Shown here: positions 52,126 through 61,658 of the stretch, one piece after another | Numbering within the stretch: the stretch's first letter is position 1 | Layout of the letters: every line of letters begins with the position of its first letter | Notes under the pieces: model-generated | What the model saw: the letters and a program-made list of their open reading frames with translations, nothing else | What the model was told of the DNA's origin: nothing | Databases searched by the model: none | Position numbers and translations under genes: made by a program | From: Caryophanales bacterium UBA6768 | Lineage (GTDB): Bacteria; Bacillota; Bacilli; Bacillales_D; Amphibacillaceae | Assembly (NCBI GenBank): GCA_002453315.1 | Contig: DKGO01000168.1 | Span: forward strand, 38,008 to 102,007 | Length of the DNA stretch: 64,000 nt | Direction of reading: 5' to 3'

Positions 52126-53430
52126 TTATGATAAGAAAATAAAGTATAGAAGGAAAATGACAAACATCCCATACATGACTGGGTGAATTTCCTTCGCACG
52201 GCCTTTCATGATCATTGTAATTGGATAAAAGATAAAGCCAATTGCGATGCCCGTAGCAATACTATACGTTAACGGCATCGTTATGATAACTAAAAATGCT
52301 GGTACTGCCACTTCAAATTTATCCCATGCAATATTTTTCAACGCGGTTGACATTAATACACCGACGATAATAAGTGCCGGCGCCGTCACTTCTACAGTGA
52401 TTACTTGTAATAATGGGGAGAAAAATAATGCTAATAAGAAAAATCCTGCTGTTACAATGGAGGCAAATCCTGTACGGCCACCGACTCCTACACCTGAAGT
52501 TGACTCAACATAAGAAGTAGTCGTTGATGTACCAAAAATAGATCCAGCTACCGTTGCAGCAGAGTCTGCAAATAATGCTCTACCAGCACGGGGAAGTTTA
52601 TTATCTTTCATTAATCCAGCTTGAGTAGCTACCGCAACAAGCGTTCCGGCTGTGTCAAAAAAGTCAACGAATAAAAAAGTTAAAATGACGACGAGCATTT
52701 GCATCGTAAAAATATCACCAAAATTTAAAAATGCTTGCCCAAAAGTTGGAGCAACACTTGGTGCCGCACTAATAACATCATTAATATTAGTAATCATCGG
52801 GATTAAACCAAATATGATACCTACAACGGAGGTAATGATCATCCCATAAAAAATACCACCACGAATATTTAAACTTAATAAAATAACAGAAATAATAATT
52901 CCGAAAATAGCTAGCAAAACAAATGGTGAGGTGATATCCCCTAGACCAACTAATGTTGCCTCATTCGCAACGATGATACCGGCGTTTTGAAAACCGATAA
53001 AGGCGATAAATAAGCCAATACCTGCCCCTACTGCCATTTTTAAATTGGAAGGAATATAATTAATAATTTTTTCCCTTAGGCCTGAGATTGTTAAAACCAT
53101 AAAAATAAGTCCTGATACTAAAACTCCGGATAAAGCCGTCTCCCATGGGATCTCATATTGAATAACAACCGTATAAGCAAAAAAGGCATTCAATCCCATA
53201 CCTGGAGCAAGTGCAATTGGGTATCTCGCAATAATCCCCATAAACAATGTACCAACTGCTGCTGCAATCGCTGTTGCTGTAAAGACAGCACCTTGATCCA
53301 TTCCAGCATCACCCAGCACATTTGGGTTGACGAATAAAATATAAGCCATTGCCAAGAATGTCGTTAATCCTGCCATAAACTCTGTACGATAGTTTGTCCC
53401 TAATTCCTCAAAGCGAAAATATTTCTTCAA
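52126..53430 (-). CDS. pbuG: Guanine/hypoxanthine permease PbuG (NCS2/AzgA type)
   Basis: A 434-aa permease with about 13 membrane segments, starting MKKYFRFEELGTNYRTEFMA and containing ALAPGMGLNAFFAYTVV and FVDFFDTAGTLVAVATQAG, the purine-binding helix of AzgA-type transporters. TTG at 53430 with AAGGAGG 8 bases upstream is the start. It imports hypoxanthine and guanine. The leader contains a guanine riboswitch and a terminator. It gains importance because the de novo purine operon here looks incomplete. Confidence 0.95.
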   Translation of the reverse strand: MKKYFRFEELGTNYRTEFMAGLTTFLAMAYILFVNPNVLGDAGMDQGAVFTATAIAAAVGTLFMGIIARYPIALAPGMGLNAFFAYTVVIQYEIPWETALSGVLVSGLIFMVLTISGLREKIINYIPSNLKMAVGAGIGLFIAFIGFQNAGIIVANEATLVGLGDITSPFVLLAIFGIIISVILLSLNIRGGIFYGMIITSVVGIIFGLIPMITNINDVISAAPSVAPTFGQAFLNFGDIFTMQMLVVILTFLFVDFFDTAGTLVAVATQAGLMKDNKLPRAGRALFADSAATVAGSIFGTSTTTSYVESTSGVGVGGRTGFASIVTAGFFLLALFFSPLLQVITVEVTAPALIIVGVLMSTALKNIAWDKFEVAVPAFLVIITMPLTYSIATGIAIGFIFYPITMIMKGRAKEIHPVMYGMFVIFLLYFIFLS

Positions 53431-53490
53431 TGAAGAAGCCTCCTTAAATTTTTCGGTCGCTTTACCGCTAATTTGAATGGAGAGTATCCA

Positions 53491-53522
53491 AATAAAAAAG
53501 CACCCTTATATGTAAGAGTGCT
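53491..53522 (-). terminator. Leader terminator of pbuG (riboswitch expression platform)
   Basis: Minus-strand AGCACTCTTA and TAAGGGTGCT pair (one G-U) around CATA and are followed by TTTTTTATTT, 60 bases before the pbuG start. It probably terminates transcription when the upstream aptamer is occupied. Confidence 0.85.
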
Positions 53523-53674
53523 ACTGAATTCATGTAAGATTTCAACATAAGTTTTTCGAATAAAATCAGGTTAAAATATTTTAAACGAATCATAAGTTGA
53601 ACACCGAGAACAGTAAGAAAAATTAGTATCATCATCTCGGATGAAAATGACGAATCATTTATCGACATTTTATC

Positions 53675-53745
53675 TTCCACGTAGTTAGACTATTTACGGT
53701 AGTCCAGTAGAAACTCTGAGCCATATTCTTCAGATTATACGGGAA
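53675..53745 (-). promoter_or_regulatory. Guanine-class purine riboswitch aptamer
   Basis: On the minus strand P1 pairs TTCCCGTA with TACGTGGAA (one bulge). The core follows: TATAATC, AATATGG in L2, GAGTTTCTACTGG in J2/3, ACCGTAAAT in L3 and AACTACG in J3/1. The specificity base in J3/1 is C, which marks guanine and hypoxanthine recognition and not adenine. It controls pbuG. Confidence 0.93.
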
Positions 53746-53892
53746 AAGCTTTACCAAATTTGATATGTTAATCATACAAATTTTATTTAAAATAGTCAAT
53801 AAATCACGTTGGAAACAATTAAATCCGAATATTTAGGTAGAAAGTATCATTGGTCAGTTGACAACTAAAAAAACTTTTACCAAAAACAACGT

Positions 53893-54054
53893 TTAGTCCA
53901 AAAGCCGATTATTTTCATCTGTAGCCATTATTCTCGATGCCGTTTCTTGTTGTTTTTTCCCTGTTCCATGACAAACACTACATCTATATTGCCACCCTTC
54001 GTCATCAGACTGCATTCCTGTACCATGACATGCTAAGCAATCATCTTCTCTCAT
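53893..54054 (-). CDS. Small CxxCHGTG zinc-finger-like protein downstream of aconitase
   Basis: A 53-aa frame beginning MREDDCLACHGTGMQSDDEG and continuing WQYRCSVCHGTGKKQ. Two CxxCHGTG repeats resemble half of a DnaJ zinc-binding domain. Its ATG is 3 bases after the aconitase stop, so it is likely co-translated. The function is unknown; it might bind zinc or assist Fe-S or disulfide chemistry, but that is speculation. The frame is too short for most gene finders. Confidence 0.75.
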   Translation of the reverse strand: MREDDCLACHGTGMQSDDEGWQYRCSVCHGTGKKQQETASRIMATDENNRLLD

Positions 54055-54057
54055 GTT

Positions 54058-56010
54058 TTAAACACTTCCCTTACGCATTTTTACTTGATTAATTAAACCA
54101 CCAAGCAGCATCATTTCCTTTTGTCTCTCAGACAAAGCATGCTCAACTTCAATTTTCTTATTTTTTCCTTTTATTTTGATACAAAATGGTTCTGATTTTT
54201 TTATATGTGTATGAAGATTATCTAACTGTATAACATCTCCTGATTCCAAAGAATCATAATCTGATATGTTTTTAAATGTTAACGGAACAACACCAAAGTT
54301 AACTAGGTTTTGCCAATGGATTCGGGCAAAATCTTTCACAATGGCTACTTTTAAACCTAAATATCTTGGTGCTAATGCTGCATGTTCACGACTTGAGCCT
54401 TGTCCATAATTGTGACCACCGACAATGGCATGTCCCCCATCATCAACGATTGCCTTACTTCGTTGATAATAGGTAGAATCAACAATTTCAAAGCAAAACT
54501 TACTTATCTCCGGTAAATTACTACGATATGGCAATACACGAGTTCCACCTGCCAGGATTTCATCGGTTGATATGTTGTCACCCATTTTTAATAACACAGG
54601 TACTTCTAACGTGTCAGGTAGTGGGGCCATATCCGGGATAGAGACAATATTCGGTCCTTTTTCCAATTCTATCTCCTTCGCTTCGGCTTCTGGCAACGGT
54701 CCTTCGAGCTCATTTTTGTCGATTGATTTTTCTTTTGGTTCCTTTATTTTCGAAAAATATTCACCTAATGTTCGCGGGTCCGTTATCACCCCTTTAAGGG
54801 CGGAGGCTGCTGCTGTTTCTGGACTACATAAAAACACACTATCTTCTATCGTTCCAGACCTACCTGGGAAATTTCGTGGCGTTGTACGTAAACTGTTTCT
54901 CCCTGTAGCAGGGGCTTGCCCCATTCCAATACATCCATTACACCCTGCCTGATGTAACCTTGCACCAGCAGATATTAAACTTGCGACATGGCTTGCATTG
55001 ACAAGATTAGTTAAAATTTGCCTAGAAGTTGGATTAATATCTAAAGAAACCCCTTCAGCAATCTTTTTCCCTTCAACTATTTGTGCAACAACAGCAATAT
55101 CACGATATCCTGGGTTTCCTGATGACCCCACATACGACTGGTATATTGGTTCCCCAGCTACTTCAGTTACGGGAACAACATTGCCTGGGCTAGATGGTTT
55201 GGCAATTAAAGGTTCTATCATTGATAAATCCAACTCTTCATCAATATCATAAGTTGCTCCCTTATCCGCCTTTAGTTCTATCCAATCATCTTCTCTATCT
55301 TGTTCTTTTAAAAAACGTTTTATTTCATTATCTGATGGGAATACTGTTCCTGTTGCACCTAACTCTGCCCCCATATTGGCAATGACATGTCGATCCATCG
55401 CTGTTAAATTATCTAACCCAGGACCATAATACTCGATTACTTTCCCAACAGCACCTTTAACATCATGACGTCTAAGTAATTCCAAAATGACATCTTTTGC
55501 GCTCACCCAATCTGGCATTTTTCCAGTGACATAAATCCCCCATACTTGAGGCATCTTCACATAAAAAGGTTCTCCACTGATTGCCATCGCCACATCAATT
55601 CCACCAGCCCCCATCGCTAACATCCCCATACAACCATTAGCACACGTATGACTATCAGATCCAATCATTGTTTTACCCGGGATAGCTAATCGTTCCATAT
55701 GAACAGGATGACTTACCCCATTACCTGGGGGGCTATAATGTAAACCGAATCTCCTTGAAGCACTTCGCAAAAATATATGGTCATCAGGGTTTTTACTATC
55801 TACTTGAATAATATTGTGATCGACATATTGGGCGGAAACTTCTGTTTTTCGATAATCAAGCTCCATTGCCTCCAGTTCAAGCATGACCATAGTCCCTGTC
55901 GCATCCTGAGTTAATGTTTGGTCAATTTTTAAGCCTATTTCCGTACCAACTATCATCTCACCAGAAACTAAATGATTTTTAATTAACTTTTCTGTCACAT
56001 TTAATGCCAT
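54058..56010 (-). CDS. Aconitate hydratase, short Aquifex type
   Basis: A 650-aa aconitase-superfamily protein. The Fe-S ligands are in GSDSHTCANGCMG and GCNGCIGMG, and the swivel domain shows DNISTDEILAGGTRVLPYRS and YGQGSSREHAALAPRYLG. Length and sequence fit the Aquifex-type aconitases and not the approximately 900-aa CitB usual in bacilli. It should isomerise citrate and isocitrate; a role on a related substrate (homoaconitate, isopropylmalate-like) cannot be excluded. GGGAGG lies 7 bases before the ATG. A tiny CxxC protein follows. No other TCA gene is adjacent. Confidence 0.88.
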   Translation of the reverse strand: MALNVTEKLIKNHLVSGEMIVGTEIGLKIDQTLTQDATGTMVMLELEAMELDYRKTEVSAQYVDHNIIQVDSKNPDDHIFLRSASRRFGLHYSPPGNGVSHPVHMERLAIPGKTMIGSDSHTCANGCMGMLAMGAGGIDVAMAISGEPFYVKMPQVWGIYVTGKMPDWVSAKDVILELLRRHDVKGAVGKVIEYYGPGLDNLTAMDRHVIANMGAELGATGTVFPSDNEIKRFLKEQDREDDWIELKADKGATYDIDEELDLSMIEPLIAKPSSPGNVVPVTEVAGEPIYQSYVGSSGNPGYRDIAVVAQIVEGKKIAEGVSLDINPTSRQILTNLVNASHVASLISAGARLHQAGCNGCIGMGQAPATGRNSLRTTPRNFPGRSGTIEDSVFLCSPETAAASALKGVITDPRTLGEYFSKIKEPKEKSIDKNELEGPLPEAEAKEIELEKGPNIVSIPDMAPLPDTLEVPVLLKMGDNISTDEILAGGTRVLPYRSNLPEISKFCFEIVDSTYYQRSKAIVDDGGHAIVGGHNYGQGSSREHAALAPRYLGLKVAIVKDFARIHWQNLVNFGVVPLTFKNISDYDSLESGDVIQLDNLHTHIKKSEPFCIKIKGKNKKIEVEHALSERQKEMMLLGGLINQVKMRKGSV

Positions 56011-56513
56011 TTATTTACCTCCCAAAACAATCTGTTCCTTGTTTATCTTTTCCTAACACCATTAAATTCATTCACTATTCATCAACCTTCACACGTACAA
56101 AATCAATATTTAATTAATGGGAATCTGTTATTAGCAAACTTAAATAAACCCCTTAGCACAGTTACGCGAAGACGACTAAACACCTATAATTCTTAATAGG
56201 ATTGATCAGCCGCAAATTAGGGCTACGACAAGAAATAATGTGCTGGCTGATCAATACTAACGAAATTAACTACTAATAAAACGCTTATGTAGTACTTGTA
56301 TGATAATGCCCTTTGTTTTATTCCTTCCGCTATCTATCATGTAAACAACTCACCCGTATTGTATTGTTTATCTTCCCCATTTGCTTGGTGTTTCTTGATA
56401 CTTCCCTTAATTCATCATTAGGAATATATCTAAATGAATTACAAGATTACATGGCTATATTTAGAGATAGTGAAAGTTAGATGATAATCAAATCTAGACA
56501 TCTTTTTGATAGG
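56011..56513. other. Intergenic region between aconitase and germination operon
   Basis: About 500 bp without a convincing gene. It contains an inverted repeat with 11-bp perfect arms (ATTGATCAGCC at 56201-56211 and GGCTGATCAAT at 56245-56255) around 33 bases. The remainder is AT-rich; promoter of the aconitase gene should lie at the left side. No terminator of the ger operon could be assigned with confidence. Confidence 0.5.
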
Positions 56514-57611
56514 TTATAAAGAATCAAATTTTTTTCGAATAACAGCCACACTTATTAGAATGAGTGGGATAAATACAGCAACAGTTAATACATAAAATGG
56601 CCAATAATTAGCGATAACGTTGTTAATGTAACTTATATTTGGTGCAACAAGCGCAGCAGAGGCAAAAATAATCATACCGATGGGTAAAGTCAATATTCGA
56701 TATCCATCTAATTTAAACAAATGAACGAATCCAATATGAAGGCCATACGTGTAAAGGGTCACTTTTAAGTAAACAGTTAAAACCCATATAATAGCAATAA
56801 TACCTTCAATTCGTTGAATAATATTACCCACATTAATCACTTTTGCCAAAGTAAATGTTGGATAAATATTTTTAGCCGTTACTGTTTCACCTAATACTAA
56901 AATACATAACAAAATGACTAAAAACAGAATAATTCCGCCAATTAAAGTACCAATAAAAAAGCCTCTTTTAATTTTTTCTTGTTGATTAATGTTCGGAAGA
57001 ATCATCAAAAAAACTACGAGTTCCATAAATGGGAAAGCTGTAGCCACTATCGTTCCTTTTAACAATGGTTTTACACCATTTTCCATCATTGGCTTTATCC
57101 AATCAACATGCACGTGGGGTAAAACAAGTGTAAGTAGGACAACTAATGTAACGATAACAATTGGGAAAAGAAACTCACTGGTACGTGCGATTGTTTCAAG
57201 TCCGCTACGTACACCGATAATAATAATAAAAATAAATAAAAAACTGATAACTTGTATCGGTGTTTGCGTTAAAATTTTCGATGTAATAAAATCGCCTAAT
57301 TCTCTTACATATAATGATATAGATAAAAATAAATAACTTAAAAAGAAAACAGAGTTGATTGATCCAAGCCATTTTCCAAGTATTTTAAAATTGTATTGTA
57401 TGATCGTTAATTTTGGGTAAAAACTGCCAACAGCAATAAATAAATACACGATAAGTAATCCGATAGCCAAAGCTAAAATCATCGATAGCCAAGCATCTTG
57501 ACCTGCATCATTAGTTACAGTAGTTGGTAAAATCAAAATAGCATCACCAATCGTAATAAGTGTGACTAATACTACAAATTGATGAATACTGATTAGTTCT
57601 TTTTTAGCCAT
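56514..57611 (-). CDS. Spore germination receptor subunit B (GerAB family)
   Basis: A 365-aa APC-type membrane protein with about 10 segments, starting MAKKELISIHQFVVLVTLIT; AGKDAWLS-like DAGQDAWLSMILALAIG is the typical second-helix region. GerB subunits hold the germinant site in the inner spore membrane. The ATG at 57611 has AAGGGGAAG upstream; an in-frame extension to 57656 is not conserved. It is the last gene of a gerA-gerC-small-gerB operon. Confidence 0.93.
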   Translation of the reverse strand: MAKKELISIHQFVVLVTLITIGDAILILPTTVTNDAGQDAWLSMILALAIGLLIVYLFIAVGSFYPKLTIIQYNFKILGKWLGSINSVFFLSYLFLSISLYVRELGDFITSKILTQTPIQVISFLFIFIIIIGVRSGLETIARTSEFLFPIVIVTLVVLLTLVLPHVHVDWIKPMMENGVKPLLKGTIVATAFPFMELVVFLMILPNINQQEKIKRGFFIGTLIGGIILFLVILLCILVLGETVTAKNIYPTFTLAKVINVGNIIQRIEGIIAIIWVLTVYLKVTLYTYGLHIGFVHLFKLDGYRILTLPIGMIIFASAALVAPNISYINNVIANYWPFYVLTVAVFIPLILISVAVIRKKFDSL

Positions 57612-57627
57612 TTTATAACACTTCCCC

Positions 57628-57861
57628 TTAGCTAAACCATCTAAATACACTATCACTTATTGGCTTATAAACGATAATGAGCCAATCGAGTAGGTTTGGA
57701 AATTTTATATGCAGGAAATGTATTATATTTAATCCGATCCCAATCAGTAATAATAATAGAAATAAATACATTTCCTTTTTTAACATTCTTTCCTTTAACA
57801 GGGGATATTCTATCAATATAATGGCTAGACCAACAGATATAATGCTTATCACTTTCAACAT
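57628..57861 (-). CDS. Small membrane protein of the ger operon (GerD-like accessory)
   Basis: A 77-aa protein with two hydrophobic segments (VISIISVGLAIILIEYPLL, YLFLLLLLIGIGLNII). Small two-span proteins of this type are present in many ger operons between gerC and gerB and modulate receptor function. It starts one base after the gerC stop with AGGGG 10 bases upstream. The exact role here is unknown. Confidence 0.8.
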   Translation of the reverse strand: MLKVISIISVGLAIILIEYPLLKERMLKKEMYLFLLLLLIGIGLNIIHFLHIKFPNLLDWLIIVYKPISDSVFRWFS

Positions 57862-57862
57862 A

Positions 57863-59071
57863 TTATTGTTGCCCCTTTACACCCTCATTTAATGGGTTTC
57901 CAATAGTTCCAAGTTGTTTGATATTTACATTAACAGCAACCTCAACATTTAAATTTGCAAATTTTTCTTCCCAATCGTCTTTATTTTTTTTCCATACTTT
58001 CGGATGTGAACGATAAATTGTTTCGCCAAAACCAAATATATCAGTCTGATATTCATCTTGTACTTTATGAATCGTTCCTTCTATTATTTGGGTTATTCTA
58101 TTTTCAATTTTTCTTTCCAACTTTTTTATTTCAGAAGGTTTAGTTAAATCAATTGAGCAGTCAGTCTCACCTATATTTGCTTCAGCCCGTATATCCAGTT
58201 CAATTTCAGGTTCACCACTTTTTGTCATCTTTGCCAATTGTTTTGCCTTTGAACGAAGGATTTCAATTGACATTCCTTCGCCACTGGGACAGTCAATATG
58301 CCCCACTGTATTATGGATCTTATTTGTAATATAATTATATCCCTTTCCCTCTTCCTCGTTTAACCAGCCAACTAATTTATATTGTTGAAATATCCCTAAA
58401 CCTACATAAAGAAAACCCGCGGGTGAATCACTCGTTTCCGTATTTGCCATTGTTTTTCCTTCCGCTAAATCACCTTGAACTTTCACACCAGATAATACAG
58501 GGTTTTTACCTGGGGTTGTGAGCATTCCCAACAGTTCCCTTAAACTCACCGCAACTGTTTCTCCCCATACTTCTCCTGATTTTTCAAGTAAAGCGTATAG
58601 CGCATTTGCTGATATCTTTTCAGTTATTGTTTGTACTTTTAATAAATCTTCGGCTTTCGATCCCTTCGCAATAATAATAATAAAGTCACCTCTAAAATCT
58701 TTATCCCGTGATAAAAAATCTAAAATATCTGCAATCCCTTCCTTTGCGACTTCTTCACTAATAATAAGCAGTCGTAAATGGGATGTATATATTCTTCTAG
58801 AATTTGTTAAACTTAATCTTCTTAACGTTTCATAAATTGACTTCCCTGTTTTAGTACGTACTGTTACGGGCGTCATACCACTTTCATTTGACTGTGGACT
58901 CACAACACCAGGATTTACTATTTGGACACCCAACTTATAGCCATCCTCTGCTTTATCAATGGATAGTCCCACTGCAATTGCTAATTCATTTAATTCTTTC
59001 TTGTCCCAACAACTTGTTAATATCGGAAGAAAAATAAGAGCTATAAATAATAAAATAATACTACGTTTCAT
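57863..59071 (-). CDS. Spore germination lipoprotein, Ger(x)C family
   Basis: A 402-aa lipoprotein. MKRSIILLFIALIFLPILTS followed by CWDKKELNELAIAVGL is the typical GerC signal, lipobox (LTSC) and first mature residues. RIYTSHLRLLIISEEVAKEG and the C-terminal helix region are conserved. It anchors the receptor on the outer face of the inner spore membrane. It follows gerA by 53 bp. Confidence 0.94.
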   Translation of the reverse strand: MKRSIILLFIALIFLPILTSCWDKKELNELAIAVGLSIDKAEDGYKLGVQIVNPGVVSPQSNESGMTPVTVRTKTGKSIYETLRRLSLTNSRRIYTSHLRLLIISEEVAKEGIADILDFLSRDKDFRGDFIIIIAKGSKAEDLLKVQTITEKISANALYALLEKSGEVWGETVAVSLRELLGMLTTPGKNPVLSGVKVQGDLAEGKTMANTETSDSPAGFLYVGLGIFQQYKLVGWLNEEEGKGYNYITNKIHNTVGHIDCPSGEGMSIEILRSKAKQLAKMTKSGEPEIELDIRAEANIGETDCSIDLTKPSEIKKLERKIENRITQIIEGTIHKVQDEYQTDIFGFGETIYRSHPKVWKKNKDDWEEKFANLNVEVAVNVNIKQLGTIGNPLNEGVKGQQ

Positions 59072-59124
59072 AACCTTCCTTCCCCTTTGTCCCTAAATCT
59101 ACTTTTCAACATGGGCTTATGTCA

Positions 59125-60705
59125 TCATTTTTCCGGTGGTCTTGGTTGTGGTGTTCGGTTTCGAATTAGGTTTCTCTGACCAATAAGTTTAGGGCGAGTT
59201 CGCATTGACCAAAATGGAAATCGAACAAATACATCTTTTTGGTTATCTTTAATATAAGGGGCCAAGGAACTCATATAAGGTACTCCGAATGAACGTAAAC
59301 CACACAAATGGATGATTAAAATGACGACACCAATCACAATACCAAATAACCCGAAGCTTGCGGCCATGATAATAAGTGGGAAACGAAGTATTCTTGTTGC
59401 AATCGATAAATCATTAGCCGGAAAAACAAATGAAGCAATTGCAGTAGTCGAAACGACGATAATTAATGCTGCGGATACAAGACCGGCTTCCACGGCAGCT
59501 TGTCCTATGACTAGGGTACCTACAATAGATAAAGCAGAACCAATTGCTTTCGGCATTCTCAGGCTTGCTTCCCGTAAAATTTCAAACGCAATTTCCATTA
59601 AAAGTACTTCTAGTACCGCTGGAAAGGGAATCTGTTCTCGCTGTGCTAATAAACTAAATAGTAATTCCGATGGAATCATTTCCTGATGAAAAGTAGTAAT
59701 TGCCACGTAAAGTGATGGGGCAAGAAAAGCAATTAAAAAACAAAAATAACGTAATAATCGTAATGCTGAACTTACGCCTGATCTACTATAGTAATCTTCT
59801 GCTGCCTGAAATAGCTGAATAAACAATGCTGGGGCTAGAAGAACAAATGGTGTGCCATCAACTAATATCGCAATACGTCCTTCTAATATTCCAGCAGCAA
59901 TCACATCTGGTCGTTCCGAATTGTAAAGTGTCGGAAAAGGAGTAACTGCTTCGTCTTGAATTAACTCCTCTATATAACTACTTTCAAAAATTCCATCAAT
60001 ATCAATTCGGTCTAAACGACTTCGTACTTCTTTAAGAAGATCATCGTCCACAATTCCTTCAATATACATAAGAGCAACATCTGTTTTAGTCACTCGCCCA
60101 ATTACTCTATTTTCCATCCATAAATTTGGATGTTTTATCTTACGACGAATAAGTGCTGTATTTGTACGGATGCTTTCAGAAAAAGATTCTTTTGGACCAC
60201 GTACTACACTTTCACTAGATGTCTCCGTAACCCCACGATTATCCCACTGCTGTAAACCAATAACGAATCCAACAATATACCCGTCTAACAATAAAATAAC
60301 ATTTCCAGATAATAAGTTGCTCAATAAATCCCCAAAGTTAGTAACTTCTTTTAATTCTCCTACAGTTAGAACAAAATTCTTTAATTGTTCTAATAGGGGC
60401 TCTGATTCCTCCTTATCATTCTCTACTTCATTAAATTCAAACAAAAGAGATTCCATAATGAATTTTTGGACAGAAACTATATCTGATAATCCATCTGTAT
60501 AAAAAACGGCGACAGTCGTTTTTGGAGTTGGACCAACTTTAAATTCCCTGACAATAATATCAGCACTATTTCCTAATCTTTCCATAATAAAATTCTTGTT
60601 TTGTTCTAGATTTTTATTAATTCGCTTTTTTAAAGGTGGTATCCTGTTTATTTCCTTTTGATTTGAATGATCTAGTGTATTGTTTGTAGATTTCCCCATG
60701 CTCAT
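59125..60705 (-). CDS. Spore germination receptor subunit A (GerAA family)
   Basis: A 526-aa protein with a soluble N-terminal half of about 290 residues (FIMERLGNSADIIVREF, VALMYIEGIVDD) and a membrane part of five or so segments (VLLMEIAFEILREASLRMPKAIGS is the conserved loop). It ends with a proline-rich tail (NRTPQPRPPEK). GerA subunits form the oligomeric ion channel of germinant receptors. First gene of the operon; the intact set suggests a functional receptor. Confidence 0.95.
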   Translation of the reverse strand: MSMGKSTNNTLDHSNQKEINRIPPLKKRINKNLEQNKNFIMERLGNSADIIVREFKVGPTPKTTVAVFYTDGLSDIVSVQKFIMESLLFEFNEVENDKEESEPLLEQLKNFVLTVGELKEVTNFGDLLSNLLSGNVILLLDGYIVGFVIGLQQWDNRGVTETSSESVVRGPKESFSESIRTNTALIRRKIKHPNLWMENRVIGRVTKTDVALMYIEGIVDDDLLKEVRSRLDRIDIDGIFESSYIEELIQDEAVTPFPTLYNSERPDVIAAGILEGRIAILVDGTPFVLLAPALFIQLFQAAEDYYSRSGVSSALRLLRYFCFLIAFLAPSLYVAITTFHQEMIPSELLFSLLAQREQIPFPAVLEVLLMEIAFEILREASLRMPKAIGSALSIVGTLVIGQAAVEAGLVSAALIIVVSTTAIASFVFPANDLSIATRILRFPLIIMAASFGLFGIVIGVVILIIHLCGLRSFGVPYMSSLAPYIKDNQKDVFVRFPFWSMRTRPKLIGQRNLIRNRTPQPRPPEK

Positions 60706-61058
60706 TTATCACTCTTTATGATGGAATTTAATATTAATTTTAGAAAACTATTACCTAAAGTATTTCCCCTCATTATGTTTTTATGCTTATTTATAAAATA
60801 TAATGGATTGGGATAAAGGTTTTTAGCCGTAATTATTTCCAGTGATTTGCCAATGATATTCACTCATATTAGGCCACCATCATAAACACACATGATGGTC
60901 TATATTAATCAGCATTGCTATCTTTATCATATGAAATACTAATGATTTCTACTAAACCCGATCATCAATTCCAAAGAACCCGTGACTTTATTCACGGGGA
61001 CATAAATTTATATCTCAATGAATAATTTTCGCAAAAACAGCCTACAATCAACTAAAAA
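60706..61058. other. Intergenic region upstream of gerA with two hairpins
   Basis: Hairpins ACCATCA/TGATGGT (60876-60899) and CCCGTGA/TCACGGG (60979-60998) lie between the Ena-like gene and gerA. The second may terminate the minus-strand gene at 61059 although its T-tract is weak (TTCTTT). The ger promoter, expected to be sigma-G dependent, should lie near 60720-60770; I could not fix it. Confidence 0.45.
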
Positions 61059-61658
61059 TCAAGTTAATGAAGGCAATATTTTTACGCTACTTTCCATATT
61101 AATTTTAAATACTCCTTTTACCTTTTCTTTTCCGTTCGTTTTAATCGTCACTTTTACACATTGAGCAAGTTTAATGCATCCTTTATGCGATGATCGGGTA
61201 ATATTACCATTTTTTTGATAGACAATGATTTCTATCGGTGTTGATGTGTATTCTTGTACCCACACTTGCAGTGTACCGAACTGAATATCAGCAAAATTTG
61301 ATTTCCATAAGATCATTTCATCACAGCCGGGTAAAATTGTAAATGGATTATAAATACAATCATTAAAAGTAGCCATCGTATGATAACTGTGACAAAGATA
61401 ATATCCCTCTAATAATTGGTAACCACAAAGCACACCTTTTTCAATAGTTGTATAGTGATAAGTAGGCTCTAAAGAACAAATGGGATAACATGCTAAACAT
61501 GGACGCAAGTGCATTAATGTAATACAATTTTTATGAATAGCAGTCAATAAAAAAAACTTGGTTATTGAGTGATAATGTATATTTTCAACAGTTAATAATT
61601 CACCATTTCTTTTATAAAATATAACTGGTCGATATAAGCAATTTTTATCCAATTCCAT
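61059..61658 (-). CDS. Cys-rich protein with C-terminal Ena/DUF3992-like domain (putative spore appendage subunit)
   Basis: A 199-aa protein from the ATG at 61658 (AAGGGA 10 bases upstream). The N-terminal half contains many Cys residues (CLACYPICSL, CGYQLL, CHSYH). The C-terminal half has a beta-sandwich-like pattern (ILPGCDEMILWKSN, FGTLQVWVQEY, KGCIKLAQCVKVTIKTNG, VKGVFKINM) resembling DUF3992 subunits of endospore appendages (Ena). The similarity is by pattern only and moderately convincing. It overlaps the pyruvyltransferase gene end, so the three genes form an operon, next to the ger operon. Confidence 0.55.
   Translation of the reverse strand: MELDKNCLYRPVIFYKRNGELLTVENIHYHSITKFFLLTAIHKNCITLMHLRPCLACYPICSLEPTYHYTTIEKGVLCGYQLLEGYYLCHSYHTMATFNDCIYNPFTILPGCDEMILWKSNFADIQFGTLQVWVQEYTSTPIEIIVYQKNGNITRSSHKGCIKLAQCVKVTIKTNGKEKVKGVFKINMESSVKILPSLT

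Noticed and set aside
53468..53680. 70-codon open frame in the pbuG leader
   Set aside because: It begins inside the riboswitch aptamer and runs through the terminator hairpin; no ribosome site, so it is taken as non-coding.
54572..54952. 126-codon plus-strand frame
   Set aside because: Antisense to the well-supported aconitase gene; a shadow.
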